Shown: piece by piece, positions 26,701-33,226 of the stretch
Layout: each line of letters begins with the position of its first letter
How positions within the stretch are numbered: position 1 is the stretch's first letter
Assembly (NCBI RefSeq): GCF_024372725.1
Contig: NZ_VOUA01000033.1
Span: forward strand, 1 to 45,151
Length of the DNA: 45,151 nucleotides
Source: Methanosarcina sp. KYL-1
Lineage (GTDB): Archaea > Halobacteriota > Methanosarcinia > Methanosarcinales > Methanosarcinaceae
Reading direction: 5' to 3'
Program-made: the position numbers and the translations under genes
The notes under the pieces: generated by a model
Told to the model about the DNA's origin: nothing
Databases searched by the model: none
Seen by the model: the letters and a program-made list of their open reading frames with translations, nothing else

Positions 26701-28185
26701 CCCGTAGGCAATCGTTTGAGCGTTGATGAGCTGTTTTCAGGAAGGTTCGAGGCAGAGGATCCGGTTTGTGACGAAGCACAGGTTCTCACTACTACCTATG
26801 AGTATGATGGTCTCTACCGCCTGACCGAGGTCAACTATCCTTTCGATAAGACTGTGCAGTATAACTATGATCCTATGGGTAATCGTATCAGTATGATAAC
26901 AACAGTCGATGGAATAGACACTACTGTGGATTACTCATATGATGTTGCTGACCGCCTGTTGAGTTCCGGTAGCATTGCATATACATATGACAACAACGGA
27001 AATCTGATCGAGAAGATGGAAAATCCGGGACAGGTTACACTCTACACCTATGATGCAGCAAACCACTTAACAGGCATATCTGCAGTCATAAATAGCAAGA
27101 AATCCCCTAAAGACCTGTACAATTTCGAGTATGATGGTGACGGAAATCGTATCATCAAGACCGAAATTCATGGAAATAACCTGCGTTCAACAGAGTATGT
27201 ATGGGATGTCAACAGTTTCCTGCCACAAGTGCTTGCTGAATCTGATAAGAAGGATTCAACCTATTACACTTATGGGCTGGACCTCATTTCCATGACAGAT
27301 CCTCAAAGAGGGGAATTCTACTATCAATATGATGGACTTGGAAGTGTACGTAGCCTGAGTGATAGCCAACAAAGTGTTAAAACTATTTACTTCTATGATG
27401 CTTTCGGACAAATACAGAAGGAAATGGGTCATGTTGATAATGAATTCCTGTTCACCGGAGAACAAATGGATGACGAGACTGGATTGATGTATCTCAGAGC
27501 AAGGTATTATGATCCCGAGATTGGTAGATTTATCAACAAGGATCCGTTTGAAGGTTTTATGTCAAACACTCAGAGTCTGAACAGGTATTCTTATGTTCAG
27601 AATAATCCGGTTAACTATGTTGATCCTACAGGCTTATGTTCAGAGGATGGTAACACGGTAAAAAGTGTAGATGAAATTTTCTGGACAAAAAGATATGTAG
27701 ATCCGGCGATGTCTTTTTTTACAGATCCTTTTGTTATTAATAGAGTCACATATTTAGGAGCAGCAACGAGGAACCAGGGTACAAGTCTCAATAGTATATG
27801 GCCATACATTGAATCAAGAAAATCTCTTAAAGGAACTACGAATACGGCTGAAAATATCATGATGGGAGTAACTGTGGCTACAGAATTATCTGAAAGTTTC
27901 CACAGCCATGGTCTCACTCTTTCAGATATACCAACATCTAAAGAAGAAATTGTTGATATTTGGGAACATTCGAGTGATATAGATAAGTTAGATGCTGCAT
28001 ATACTACTGTATCAATTATACGGGATACAGCTGTGAATTCTGGTTTCGAGTTTACTCACGTAAATGATGTGACTAGATTTGTGGATCCGGAGTGGGAATA
28101 CTCAATAGACACAATGACAGTTCGTTATGAAGAGGCGCAAATGGTATATCGTTATTTTAGAGATGACTATGAATGGCCGTGGTAA
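20755..28185 (+). CDS. Giant secreted RHS/YD-repeat protein with variable C-terminal domain
   Basis: A 2476-residue protein. Approximate layout: signal peptide 1-27; LVIVD-type beta-propeller repeats (GVAVAGNYAYVADxxNGLV) 38-316; a module with WFQNNKLYWVTDW and VYLIENGKKRH at 323-447, a divergent copy at 448-580 and a third at 923-1045; a NosD-like parallel beta-helix 582-910; an unrecognised beta-rich stretch 1056-1190; the RHS entry segment (INMGTGSYFY, RSYNSMD) 1193-1262; a long series of YD repeats 1300-2165; the RHS core (LFTGEQMDDETGLMYLRARY, then YDPEIGRFINKDP) 2185-2295; and a 180-residue C-terminal domain I do not recognise. This is the layout of polymorphic toxins and cell-surface adhesins. 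TTG 20752 is an alternative start. It is bracketed by fpoO copies 3 and 4. No clear immunity gene follows. Confidence 0.9.
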   Translation: MKTNRKIICLPLLVVFLTMITGTAIADDVNVELVSHLDGEVYDVEVVGDYAYIGTGQELVIFDISDAFNPSEVGRVLTPSIVFGVAVAGSYAYVVSSGLVIVDVTNPAAPTLAGSYDTVDTVGHGVAVAGSYAYVTSSSNGLVIVDVTTPSAPTLAGSYYTRCPLCVAVAGNYAYVADWDNGLVIVDVTTPSAPTLTGSYDTAGYAEGVAVAGNYAYIASGSNGLVIVDVTTPSAPTLAGSYDTAGYARGVAVAGNYAYVADSYNGLVIVDVTDPAAPTIAGSYDTAGYAEGVAVAGNYAYVADNTNGLVILRTDIQDQGPTDESLVQVEGSPEVYWFQNNKLYWVTDWEIINQMAGVSGWDSVNTLPAGDFDPADYSQGPRFISTESISDGLLIRELGDYKVYLIENGKKRHITSPEALEWNGYSFDDVIDVSPSIIGMFSSGSEISNDKTLLQREGLPDIYWLQNNKLYWVTDWDVINKMSDVPGWDHVNTLPSSMFNPEDYEQGPRFISTGIESDGLLIQEQGYPEVYLILGGEKHHFTSPEAFLESGYSFDDVISVSTEILATFKSGSDVSKSSSVHNIDKGTDYTSIQAAINDASSGDEIHVDSGTYVEYVRIDKSLILKGDSADTVKVVSPSGYSVFGVATNDGRVTISGFTVTGADFDGTGPAAGIKCSSSDCIISDNILYNNNCGIQCLVEWGSQGTLTIINNTFDSNRLGTYIHKSNVLLIGNKAVSNEWGLHVGGKDNVIKDNIANSNSIGLFIGQNSMNNTLINNTANSNADYGFQIQSSSYIELINNTADSNGGCGIYLQFFANGTYHNLLYHNNLINNGYNLITNNYTNAIDANIFDSTGYTWNTWDNDYPSGGNYWSDYTGSDNFKGPNQDQPGSDGIGDTPYPIPGGSSVDRYPLMAPYSSTPPSSSMQDKSLLQVQGSPDVYWFQNNKLYWVTDWDIINQMSGVPGWDSVNTLPASDFDPADYSQGPRFISTESISDGLLIREVGDYKVYLIENGKKRHFTSPEALEWNGFSFDDVIDVSSSIINMFPEGNEININEPIFEIIKPGAFLEGTFDQYNYGSYPMIMEVTDVDGLEFSGILYWPDLGDSKTKFTGTIDPNLNQAWFTEYEQIQGSSSIVLNGDYYAELKGDTLSGYWNWPNGGEGGTFWISPSSGNIDEDNEAISATYGGPSESNSLHSDDPINMGTGSYFYNHQDIYIPGQGLPLAITRSYNSMDDYNGPLGHGWTFNYNMNLIVSATGDVTVMRESGRRDRYTLNTDGTYSAPLGVFDTLTKNPDGTYILTGKDRTRYNFGPDGKLTSIIDKNDNQVSLTYTGDYLTEVTDASGRELILAYDTEGHIISITDPIGRVWSYSYDSQGNLIECLNPMGGQFSYTYDENNWMTSITDPLGNQIMANTYDDEGRVISQSNALGSVYTFDYDTENQRTTETDPFGNTKVYAYDEHFWGLSETDQLGNTVTYAYDEDGNRISVTNENGQTSTFAYDENGDVIGITDPLGYTTSMAYDSEDNLISLTDALGRQMSLEYNSNNDLSKIINALGYEFVFTYDLHGQLISSTDANGNTATFAYNANGDKISVVDALGNTASLTYDMIGRVTSITDANGNTYTLQYDVLDRVISVTDPLGNTATSTYDAAGNMICLTDASGSATTYSYDPLYNLLEVTNAVGDSVSFTYDAVGNMIAVTDAKDQTTNINYDPLNRPVSVTDPLGYISTVEYDAVGNGISFTDAAGSVTTYSYDLLNRLIEVTDAMGGSVIYEYDVVGNMVSMTDANGHTTSYAYDSLDRPVSATDPLGYTTSNTYDAVGNMVSLTDANGETTTYSYDAVDRLVQISYPDGQNVIYGHDGLGNRLTMQDSHGVTNYEYDSLNRLLSVLDSDSEQVSYTYDESGNRAEITYPDGKVASYIYDDINRLIGVTGRDGLITGYAYDTNGNLINMTYPNGMSTDYVYDANDRLVRLINKNETQVVSSFEYTLDPVGNRLSVDELFSGRFEAEDPVCDEAQVLTTTYEYDGLYRLTEVNYPFDKTVQYNYDPMGNRISMITTVDGIDTTVDYSYDVADRLLSSGSIAYTYDNNGNLIEKMENPGQVTLYTYDAANHLTGISAVINSKKSPKDLYNFEYDGDGNRIIKTEIHGNNLRSTEYVWDVNSFLPQVLAESDKKDSTYYTYGLDLISMTDPQRGEFYYQYDGLGSVRSLSDSQQSVKTIYFYDAFGQIQKEMGHVDNEFLFTGEQMDDETGLMYLRARYYDPEIGRFINKDPFEGFMSNTQSLNRYSYVQNNPVNYVDPTGLCSEDGNTVKSVDEIFWTKRYVDPAMSFFTDPFVINRVTYLGAATRNQGTSLNSIWPYIESRKSLKGTTNTAENIMMGVTVATELSESFHSHGLTLSDIPTSKEEIVDIWEHSSDIDKLDAAYTTVSIIRDTAVNSGFEFTHVNDVTRFVDPEWEYSIDTMTVRYEEAQMVYRYFRDDYEWPW
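21722..23880. repeat. Long internal repeat of the RHS gene (two near-identical 360-bp units)
   Basis: The DNA at 21722-22085 and 23521-23880 encodes the same 120-residue module with very few changes, while the middle copy (about 22098-22490) has diverged. The outer pair therefore looks recently duplicated or homogenised across the NosD-like domain. Confidence 0.75.
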
Positions 28186-28260
28186 TATTGTTCAAAAATA
28201 TGGATTTAAATTGAGTATTTGTAGAACTGAAATAATCTCTGATGAAAAGTGTGGGGTTCC

Positions 28261-28490
28261 TTACCTCAAACTTTTCTCTATTTTTAACCTTTTCTCAATA
28301 TCCTTGTCAAAGATAAACTGGGATATCCGGTATTTCTCATTGAACTTGTCGATGTTCTCGAAAGCCTTCTCTACAACCTTCTCATCAGTCAATTCCTTTA
28401 GGAACTCACCGCTCTGGCTGATCTGACCTACTTTCGGCAGGTGGCTTGCATATTCTGAATCATTTTTCCCGATGCCGTTTTTCGCCTTGT
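28261..28490 (-). pseudogene. C-terminal remnant of an unidentified gene
   Basis: On the minus strand, after an in-frame TGA near 28495, about 75 codons read as a well-formed charged helical peptide (SEYASHLPKVGQISQSGEF, later FNEKYRISQFIFDKDIEKRL) ending in TAA at 28263-28261. No start codon is seen, so this is probably the 3' piece of a lost gene. I do not recognise the family. It lies convergent with the RHS gene, 75 bp past its stop. Confidence 0.4.
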
Positions 28491-28702
28491 TTCAGAAATT
28501 ACATCCAATATATGTAGATTCCATACACATGCTCTTACTTATATATGGACCGAGATTTCAAGTATATGTAAACGTTATCAAATGATTTCAGTTAGAGATT
28601 GTTAATTCAAAAACGGCATCAAAAGAAATGTCTAAATTATTATGTCGACCGGCCGAATATAAGATTTTTGAAGAATTGGAAGATAAATTGTAAAAGTAAT
28701 TT

Positions 28703-28888
28703 TCATTCAGTTTCTTTCTTCTCAACATACTCCAGCACATACCCCGCAAATTCCTCAAAATCCCCAAGTTTCTCGGTCAGGAATTCTTCCAGAACCCCGG
28801 GGTCCACTTCGTCATACATGTGGACGAGTATATTCCTGAACCCTGCGGCAGGTGCGAATTTTTCTGCAAAATCCTTCGGGGAGATCCC
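28703..28888 (-). pseudogene. hepT: hepT copy 2, C-terminal piece
   Basis: About 61 codons from ISPKDFAEKFAPAAGFRNILV to the TGA at 28705-28703 match the C-terminal part of the intact HepT (IIPKEFAEEFAFAAGFRNVLV), including the R-x4-H-x-Y motif as RNILVHMY. Upstream of this point the hepT sequence is replaced by fpoO copy 4. The N-terminal piece lies beyond that copy at 29351-29465. Confidence 0.8.
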
Positions 28889-28889
28889 T

Positions 28890-29189
28890 CCCCTCCTCAA
28901 ATTCGTCTATCCCGAAGGAGTCTGGACAGGCCTCTGCGAGACCTGCCTCGAATCCGCCGACAAAACCCGCGTAAAAGTGGAAAAAGAAGAACTTGAAGGC
29001 ACCCCCGGCAAATGCGACCTCTGCGGCTCAAAAACCGACCTCTACCCCGTAGAGCTCCGCATCCCCAACTTCTCAAAAGGCGTTGTGACTGAAAACGCCA
29101 TGCTCTGTGAGAAGTGTTTGAAGGCAGCCGGTGAAACCTACGTCAAGTTCAAAAGAGAACAGGCGGAACACGGGCACGGGCATCATTAG
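28890..29189 (+). pseudogene. fpoO: fpoO copy 4, lacking the first 21 codons
   Basis: Homology begins at PLLKFVYPEGVW (residue 22 of FpoO) and runs to the end, with CETC, CDLC, CEKC and HGHGHH kept and a TAG stop. A continuous frame reaches back through antisense hepT to 28599, but that portion is not protein-like. The fpoO start region and first CxxC are missing. The junction with hepT lies in a CCCTC-rich stretch near 28886-28896, so short shared sequence may have guided the join. Confidence 0.82.
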
Positions 29190-29203
29190 GTGTATTTGAA
29201 GCT

Positions 29204-29265
29204 GCTGCTTTTTAAAGCGGCTTTTTCTTTTTTTCTTTGGCATGAAAGTACCGGAGTACTTTCAT
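29204..29265 (+). terminator. Terminator copy behind fpoO copy 4 plus a second hairpin
   Basis: GCTGCTTT (29204-29211) pairs with AAAGCGGC (29214-29221), then a T-rich run, as after the other fpoO copies. A second perfect hairpin, ATGAAAGTAC-CGGA-GTACTTTCAT (29242-29265), followed by TTTTTT, lies in roughly 60 bp that the matching region after copy 3 lacks. A similar hairpin occurs at 44670-44694. Confidence 0.6.
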
Positions 29266-29350
29266 TTTTTGTGCCTGTAATTCAAAAATTTCATGTACGT
29301 TTTTTTGGCAGGTGCTTTTTGAAGGTGCCTGTTGGTTAATTTATATCTCT

Positions 29351-29465
29351 TTTTCTCGACTGCACTTCTTCTTTCGTAGTCGTATTCCAGATTTAAGGTT
29401 TCGGGGTTCAGGGACTTGAGGTAATGCATACACCTTTTCATGGGACTTAATTTTCTGAGAATCAT
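29351..29465 (-). pseudogene. hepT: hepT copy 2, N-terminal piece
   Basis: From ATG 29465 the frame reads MILRKLSPMKRCMHYLKSLN and on through NLEYDYERRSAVEK, matching the first 43 or so residues of the intact HepT (FRKLNFMQRCMDYLKSIDS). Homology ends near 29351. About 40 codons of the hepT middle are missing and fpoO copy 4 stands in their place. The gene cannot make a working toxin. Confidence 0.78.
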
Positions 29466-29481
29466 TTCTTAACTTTTCATT

Positions 29482-29649
29482 TCAGGAATACCACTCTTTA
29501 AACTGTTTCACAAATTCATTTTCAAAATTTTCTATGCGGTATTCTTTCAAATATATTTGTGTACTCGTTTCAGGAAAGTTGATTTGAAGTGCCAGTGACC
29601 TCTTATGTTTGCATTTAACTTTTGAAAAGATAGTAAAATATAGAATAGT
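29482..29649 (-). pseudogene. Possible remnant of a partner gene upstream of hepT copy 2
   Basis: On the minus strand about 55 codons without a start read through QINFPETSTQIYLKEYRIEN and FENEFVKQFKEWYS to a TGA 17 nt before the hepT start. The position matches where mntA would end in an mntA-hepT pair. The peptide is not clearly similar to the intact MntA, so it may be a different antitoxin, a decayed one, or chance. Confidence 0.25.
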
Positions 29650-29834
29650 TTTTATGTACTAATTTCATACCCTAACTGTATATATTACTTTATTTATTTC
29701 ACGCATTTGCTGTCATAAAAAATTTATTTTATTACTTTTGGCCTGAAAAATTAGGGGTATTTTTATGATCCTGCTCCGGTTGGGCTTTACAGGCCAAATA
29801 CTTGTGGAGTCAGTCGATAATGTGGAGCGAAATA

Positions 29835-31220
29835 ATGAAAATCAGACATCTTGGAAGTTGCTTTTGTTTACTTATATTGTTTTTTTTTACATCTGTTTCT
29901 CCTGTTGAAGCAGCTGCCGATTCCTCTCGCAGCATAATTTTGGAACCGGACGTAACATACGTACATCCCGGAGACGTGTTTACAGTAACCGTAAGCATAG
30001 ACCCGCAGTCAATGGAAGTTTACGGGGTCCAGTACAACGTATCATTTGACCCGGATGCCTTTGAAATATTGTCGCAGTCCCAGGGGCCCTTCCTCTCTCA
30101 GGACGGCCGGCCTGCGTTTGTAGTCCGGGAAACATATCCCGAAAAAGGCGAAGTCCTCTATGTAGAATCAAGGTACGGGATAAAGACGGGGGTCTCTGCA
30201 CCCGGTATAGTTTCAACAATTGAATTTAGGGTAAAGGACCCGATTTCATCTTATGGAGTAAAAGAATTCATCCTTAATAATGTTATAATTGTAGATTCAA
30301 ATCTTCAAATTACCGGTTTTGATCCCAGTAGCGGGACAGTTGTTTTGATTGGGCCGGTAGTTTCCGGTTTCACTCCCAGTGTCAGTGAAGGCGAAGCTCC
30401 GTTAACAGTTAAGTTCACCGACACTTCCATGAATGCCGTTTCCTGGTCATGGGACTTTAATGGCGACGGCCTCGTGGATTCCAGGGCACAGAATCCGGAA
30501 TTCACGTACACCGAACCCGGGGAGTATGTCGTTTCCCTTACCGCAGCAAACAAACTCGGTACCGGGGATACTTCAACACAATCCATCCTCGTTACAGGTC
30601 CGCAGGTTTATGGGCCTCCTGTTATCAATTCGGTTGATCTCTTCCCTGCCAGGACAACGCCTGGCGCTGCAATAAATGTAAGTGTGGACGTCGTGGGCGA
30701 GGCTGAAGTAATTGAAGTAGCGGTCGGCGACGTTTTGCTTGTCAAAAAAACAGATGGGATCTGGCAGGGAAGCATAATTGCTCCTTCTTCTCCTGGTGAT
30801 TATTCCCTTTCAATTGCAGCAAGTGACGCCGCTGGCAGCACTGCGGAAACTTCAGTGCCCTACCATGTGGTCCTGTGTAAAGGTGGAGTTGACATTTCCA
30901 TATCTCCAGGAGTCAGTTTTGCCAGTTCGGGAAATACTGTTTCCTTAACTTTAAAGGTAAAAAACACCCAGAACATCGATGACATTTTTAATGTCCGGAT
31001 AAATACTGACAGGTTGCGAGAATCTCTTTGTGCGGACCTTTCCGGCTTTAGCTGGACTGAAAATGAGGTTAAGCTCAGGGCAGGGGAAGAAAAGATATTC
31101 CCACTTGAGGTGAGGGTGCCTGTAGGGGCTTCTCGGGGTTTAAAGTTCTTCAGGGCGAATGTGGACTCGGAGATGTCTGCTGTTTATGGGTTTGATAAGG
31201 GGCTTTTGATAGTATCGTGA
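29835..31220 (+). CDS. Secreted cohesin-like/PKD-domain surface protein
   Basis: A 461-residue exported protein. A signal peptide (about 1-28, with CLLILFFFTS) is followed by a cohesin-like beta domain (about 32-165: VHPGDVFTVTVSIDP, GVQYNVSFDP, GIVSTIEFRVKD), a PKD domain (about 168-255: APLTVKFTDTSMNAVSWSWDFNGDG), then two Ig-like beta domains. There is no C-terminal membrane anchor. Such proteins are typical of the Methanosarcina cell surface; binding partner unknown. ATG 29835 follows GGAG at normal spacing; ATG 29820 and TTG 29802 are alternatives. A TATA-like CTGTATATATTAC lies near 29677. Confidence 0.82.
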   Translation: MKIRHLGSCFCLLILFFFTSVSPVEAAADSSRSIILEPDVTYVHPGDVFTVTVSIDPQSMEVYGVQYNVSFDPDAFEILSQSQGPFLSQDGRPAFVVRETYPEKGEVLYVESRYGIKTGVSAPGIVSTIEFRVKDPISSYGVKEFILNNVIIVDSNLQITGFDPSSGTVVLIGPVVSGFTPSVSEGEAPLTVKFTDTSMNAVSWSWDFNGDGLVDSRAQNPEFTYTEPGEYVVSLTAANKLGTGDTSTQSILVTGPQVYGPPVINSVDLFPARTTPGAAINVSVDVVGEAEVIEVAVGDVLLVKKTDGIWQGSIIAPSSPGDYSLSIAASDAAGSTAETSVPYHVVLCKGGVDISISPGVSFASSGNTVSLTLKVKNTQNIDDIFNVRINTDRLRESLCADLSGFSWTENEVKLRAGEEKIFPLEVRVPVGASRGLKFFRANVDSEMSAVYGFDKGLLIVS

Positions 31221-31260
31221 AAAAAGAAATAATCTCTATTGAAGGAATTTCATAAACAGG

Positions 31261-31299
31261 AAGTTATGGAAAAGTTTCCATAACTTCTCTATTTTGTTT
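31261..31299 (+). terminator. Terminator of the PKD-domain gene
   Basis: AAGTTATGGAAA (31261-31272) pairs perfectly with TTTCCATAACTT (31275-31286) around a 2-nt loop, followed by a T-rich tract. The next 300 bp hold no gene that I can support. Confidence 0.7.
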
Positions 31300-31592
31300 T
31301 CAAACATCTTCTTTGCCTTATTTTCAAATATCTTCTTTTGCATTATCGTGAAAGTTCACAAAATTTATTATGTAATTGCAGTATCTTCTACACTACGATT
31401 TACCCATGCCGCCTGCTTATTTCTCCTTCTATATCCAGATATGCTGAAGTTCTAGTCGATATGAAGAGAACCTTCTGTTTCCAGCTGAAAAGGCGGAGGC
31501 TTAAGAAAGGGGGTTTTTAAATTACTAAAAAAGAAACTCAGGGCTTCAGAAATAAGTTATGGAAAAAAGCTAACAGAACAAGTTAAAAAACA

Positions 31593-31628
31593 GAAGGTTG
31601 TGGAAATAATCCCACAACTTCTTTTTAC
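31593..31628. terminator. Bidirectional hairpin after the NSS transporter cluster
   Basis: GGTTGTGG and CCCACAAC form a stem with a short loop, with AACTTCTTTTT on one side and a run of A on the other, so it can end transcription in either direction. It lies about 20 bp past the 3' end of the small subunit gene. Confidence 0.55.
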
Positions 31629-31647
31629 ACTTTTTATTATTTCCTTT

Positions 31648-31752
31648 TCAGAGCATCTTCTTTCTCAGGGCTATGCTCAGGCAATAAGCAAGTCCTCCGT
31701 AAAGGAACACAAACCCGAAGACAGCCATTGCGATGCTGCCAGTGGACAGCAT
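31648..31752 (-). CDS. MetS-like small membrane subunit of NSS transporter
   Basis: A 34-residue gene, starting 1 nt after the transporter stop. It begins MLSTGSIAMAVFGFVFLYGG, has one membrane helix (about 6-27) and ends LRKKML. Its ATG has GGAGG at 8-nt spacing, and that site lies inside the end of the transporter gene. Bacterial NSS-family methionine/alanine importers carry a similar tiny partner (MetS), needed for transport in Corynebacterium. Position, size and single helix support the same role here. Confidence 0.75.
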   Translation of the reverse strand: MLSTGSIAMAVFGFVFLYGGLAYCLSIALRKKML

Positions 31753-31753
31753 T

Positions 31754-33226
31754 TTACTCAACCTCCTTCTTGATCCGGGGCATGATGAAGGATATAATTA
31801 TTCCTGCAACGAGCACGCCAACCCCTACCATGAGTGCGGCTATGTCATAGTCTCCGCCTCCGTAGGGCTCAACGATGTTGTTCCAGGTCTCCTGAGCCAG
31901 CAGGACAATAAGGACGAGGGGCAGGAATACTTTTGTGGCAATGTCCCACCAGCTTCCGGCCATGATGTCCGAGTAGGAGTTGACCCATTCCTTGATTTTG
32001 TCCCCGCCGTAGACCCAGCAGATTGCTACGGCTTCAAAGAGCCCGACCAGCAGGAGCCCGTAGTTGTTAACGAAATGGTCAATTATGTCCAGCCAGTAAA
32101 GCCCTCCTTTGGTTGCATAGATCAGGCTGCCTAAAAGGGCCATACCAATTGTAATGTCCACTGCCCGGCTCCTGCTCATTTCAAACTTATCCATCATGGC
32201 TGCAGCAAAGCCTTCGACGATGGAGATCAGGGAAGAGAGCGCCGCAACCAGGATGCTCAGGAAGAAAACCACTGCTGTAAGCGCTTTTAACCCCGGGAGC
32301 ATGTTAAGGGCTTCGGGCAGGACCACGAATACAAGGCCTACGCCGCTTGCCACGACTTCCTGGATGCCTACACCTTTGGCTGCTGCCATGTACCCGAGGG
32401 TCCCAAAGACTGCAAAGCCCATGGTGAAACTGAAGGCGGCATCTGCAAGGCTAACGATAAAAGCGTTGTTTACGATATCGCTCTTATTCGGAAGGTAGCT
32501 TGAGTAGGTGATCATGATCGCCATCCCGAGGCTCAGGCTGAAGAATGCCTGCCCGTAGGCTGCGATCCAGATTTTCGGGTCGGTGAGCTTGCTGAAGTCC
32601 GGCTTAAGGTACCATTCGAGTCCTTCGAGGGAACCCACGAGGGTTACTCCCCGTAAGACTAATACGACGAGGAGAATCCAGAGGAGAGGCATGAAAATCT
32701 TGTTTGCCTTTTCGATTCCTCCCTGGACACCCTTCTTTTCAACGATCCAGACAATAGCCCATACAGCAAGCAGGCCTAGAAGAGCCTTGTAGGCAAAACC
32801 TCCCAGGACCCAGGGGGATTCCGAAATTTCGAGTACCTCTCCGAAGAGGAAACCGGCAGTATCCGTCCCCCAGCCCAGGGTGAAGGCATTTACCAGGTAT
32901 GTCAGGCTCCAGCCCACGATGACCGCATAATACGTTGTGATGATGAAACCGGTCATGACTCCCAGCCAGCCGATCCATTCGAAACTTTTCTTTGCTCTTT
33001 TCAGGGACATGGGGGCCGAGCCCCGAAACTTACTTCCTAACCCGAATTCAAGGATCATCAGGGGGATACCTGCAGTTAAAATGGCTACAAAGTACGGAAT
33101 CAGGAAGGCCCCTCCGCCGTTTTCGTATGCCATGTAACTGAATCTCCAGATGTTTCCGAGGCCCACAGCAGACCCTACCGCTGCGAGAATAAATCCAACT
33201 CTGGTGTTCCAAACTTCTCTTGCCAT
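31754..33226 (-). CDS. Sodium-dependent NSS-family transporter
   Basis: A 490-residue membrane protein with about 11-12 helices. The first helix, GFILAAVGSAVGLGNIWRFSYM, is the sodium- and substrate-binding signature of the neurotransmitter:sodium symporter family; ENGGGAFLIPYF and AYGQAFFSLSLGMAIMITYS (helix 6) are also typical. The substrate is probably an amino acid; which one cannot be read. A candidate TATA (AACTTATACCCC on the minus strand, near 33384-33396) would give a leader of about 130 nt. Confidence 0.93.
   Translation of the reverse strand: MAREVWNTRVGFILAAVGSAVGLGNIWRFSYMAYENGGGAFLIPYFVAILTAGIPLMILEFGLGSKFRGSAPMSLKRAKKSFEWIGWLGVMTGFIITTYYAVIVGWSLTYLVNAFTLGWGTDTAGFLFGEVLEISESPWVLGGFAYKALLGLLAVWAIVWIVEKKGVQGGIEKANKIFMPLLWILLVVLVLRGVTLVGSLEGLEWYLKPDFSKLTDPKIWIAAYGQAFFSLSLGMAIMITYSSYLPNKSDIVNNAFIVSLADAAFSFTMGFAVFGTLGYMAAAKGVGIQEVVASGVGLVFVVLPEALNMLPGLKALTAVVFFLSILVAALSSLISIVEGFAAAMMDKFEMSRSRAVDITIGMALLGSLIYATKGGLYWLDIIDHFVNNYGLLLVGLFEAVAICWVYGGDKIKEWVNSYSDIMAGSWWDIATKVFLPLVLIVLLAQETWNNIVEPYGGGDYDIAALMVGVGVLVAGIIISFIMPRIKKEVE

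Noticed and set aside
29187-29189. TAG at the end of fpoO copy 4 as pyrrolysine
   Set aside because: It is at the exact normal stop position of fpoO and the sequence beyond is the terminator hairpin.
31338-31520. 60-codon plus-strand frame after the PKD gene
   Set aside because: No ribosome site, Cys/Arg-rich chance composition, and it lies between two terminator hairpins.
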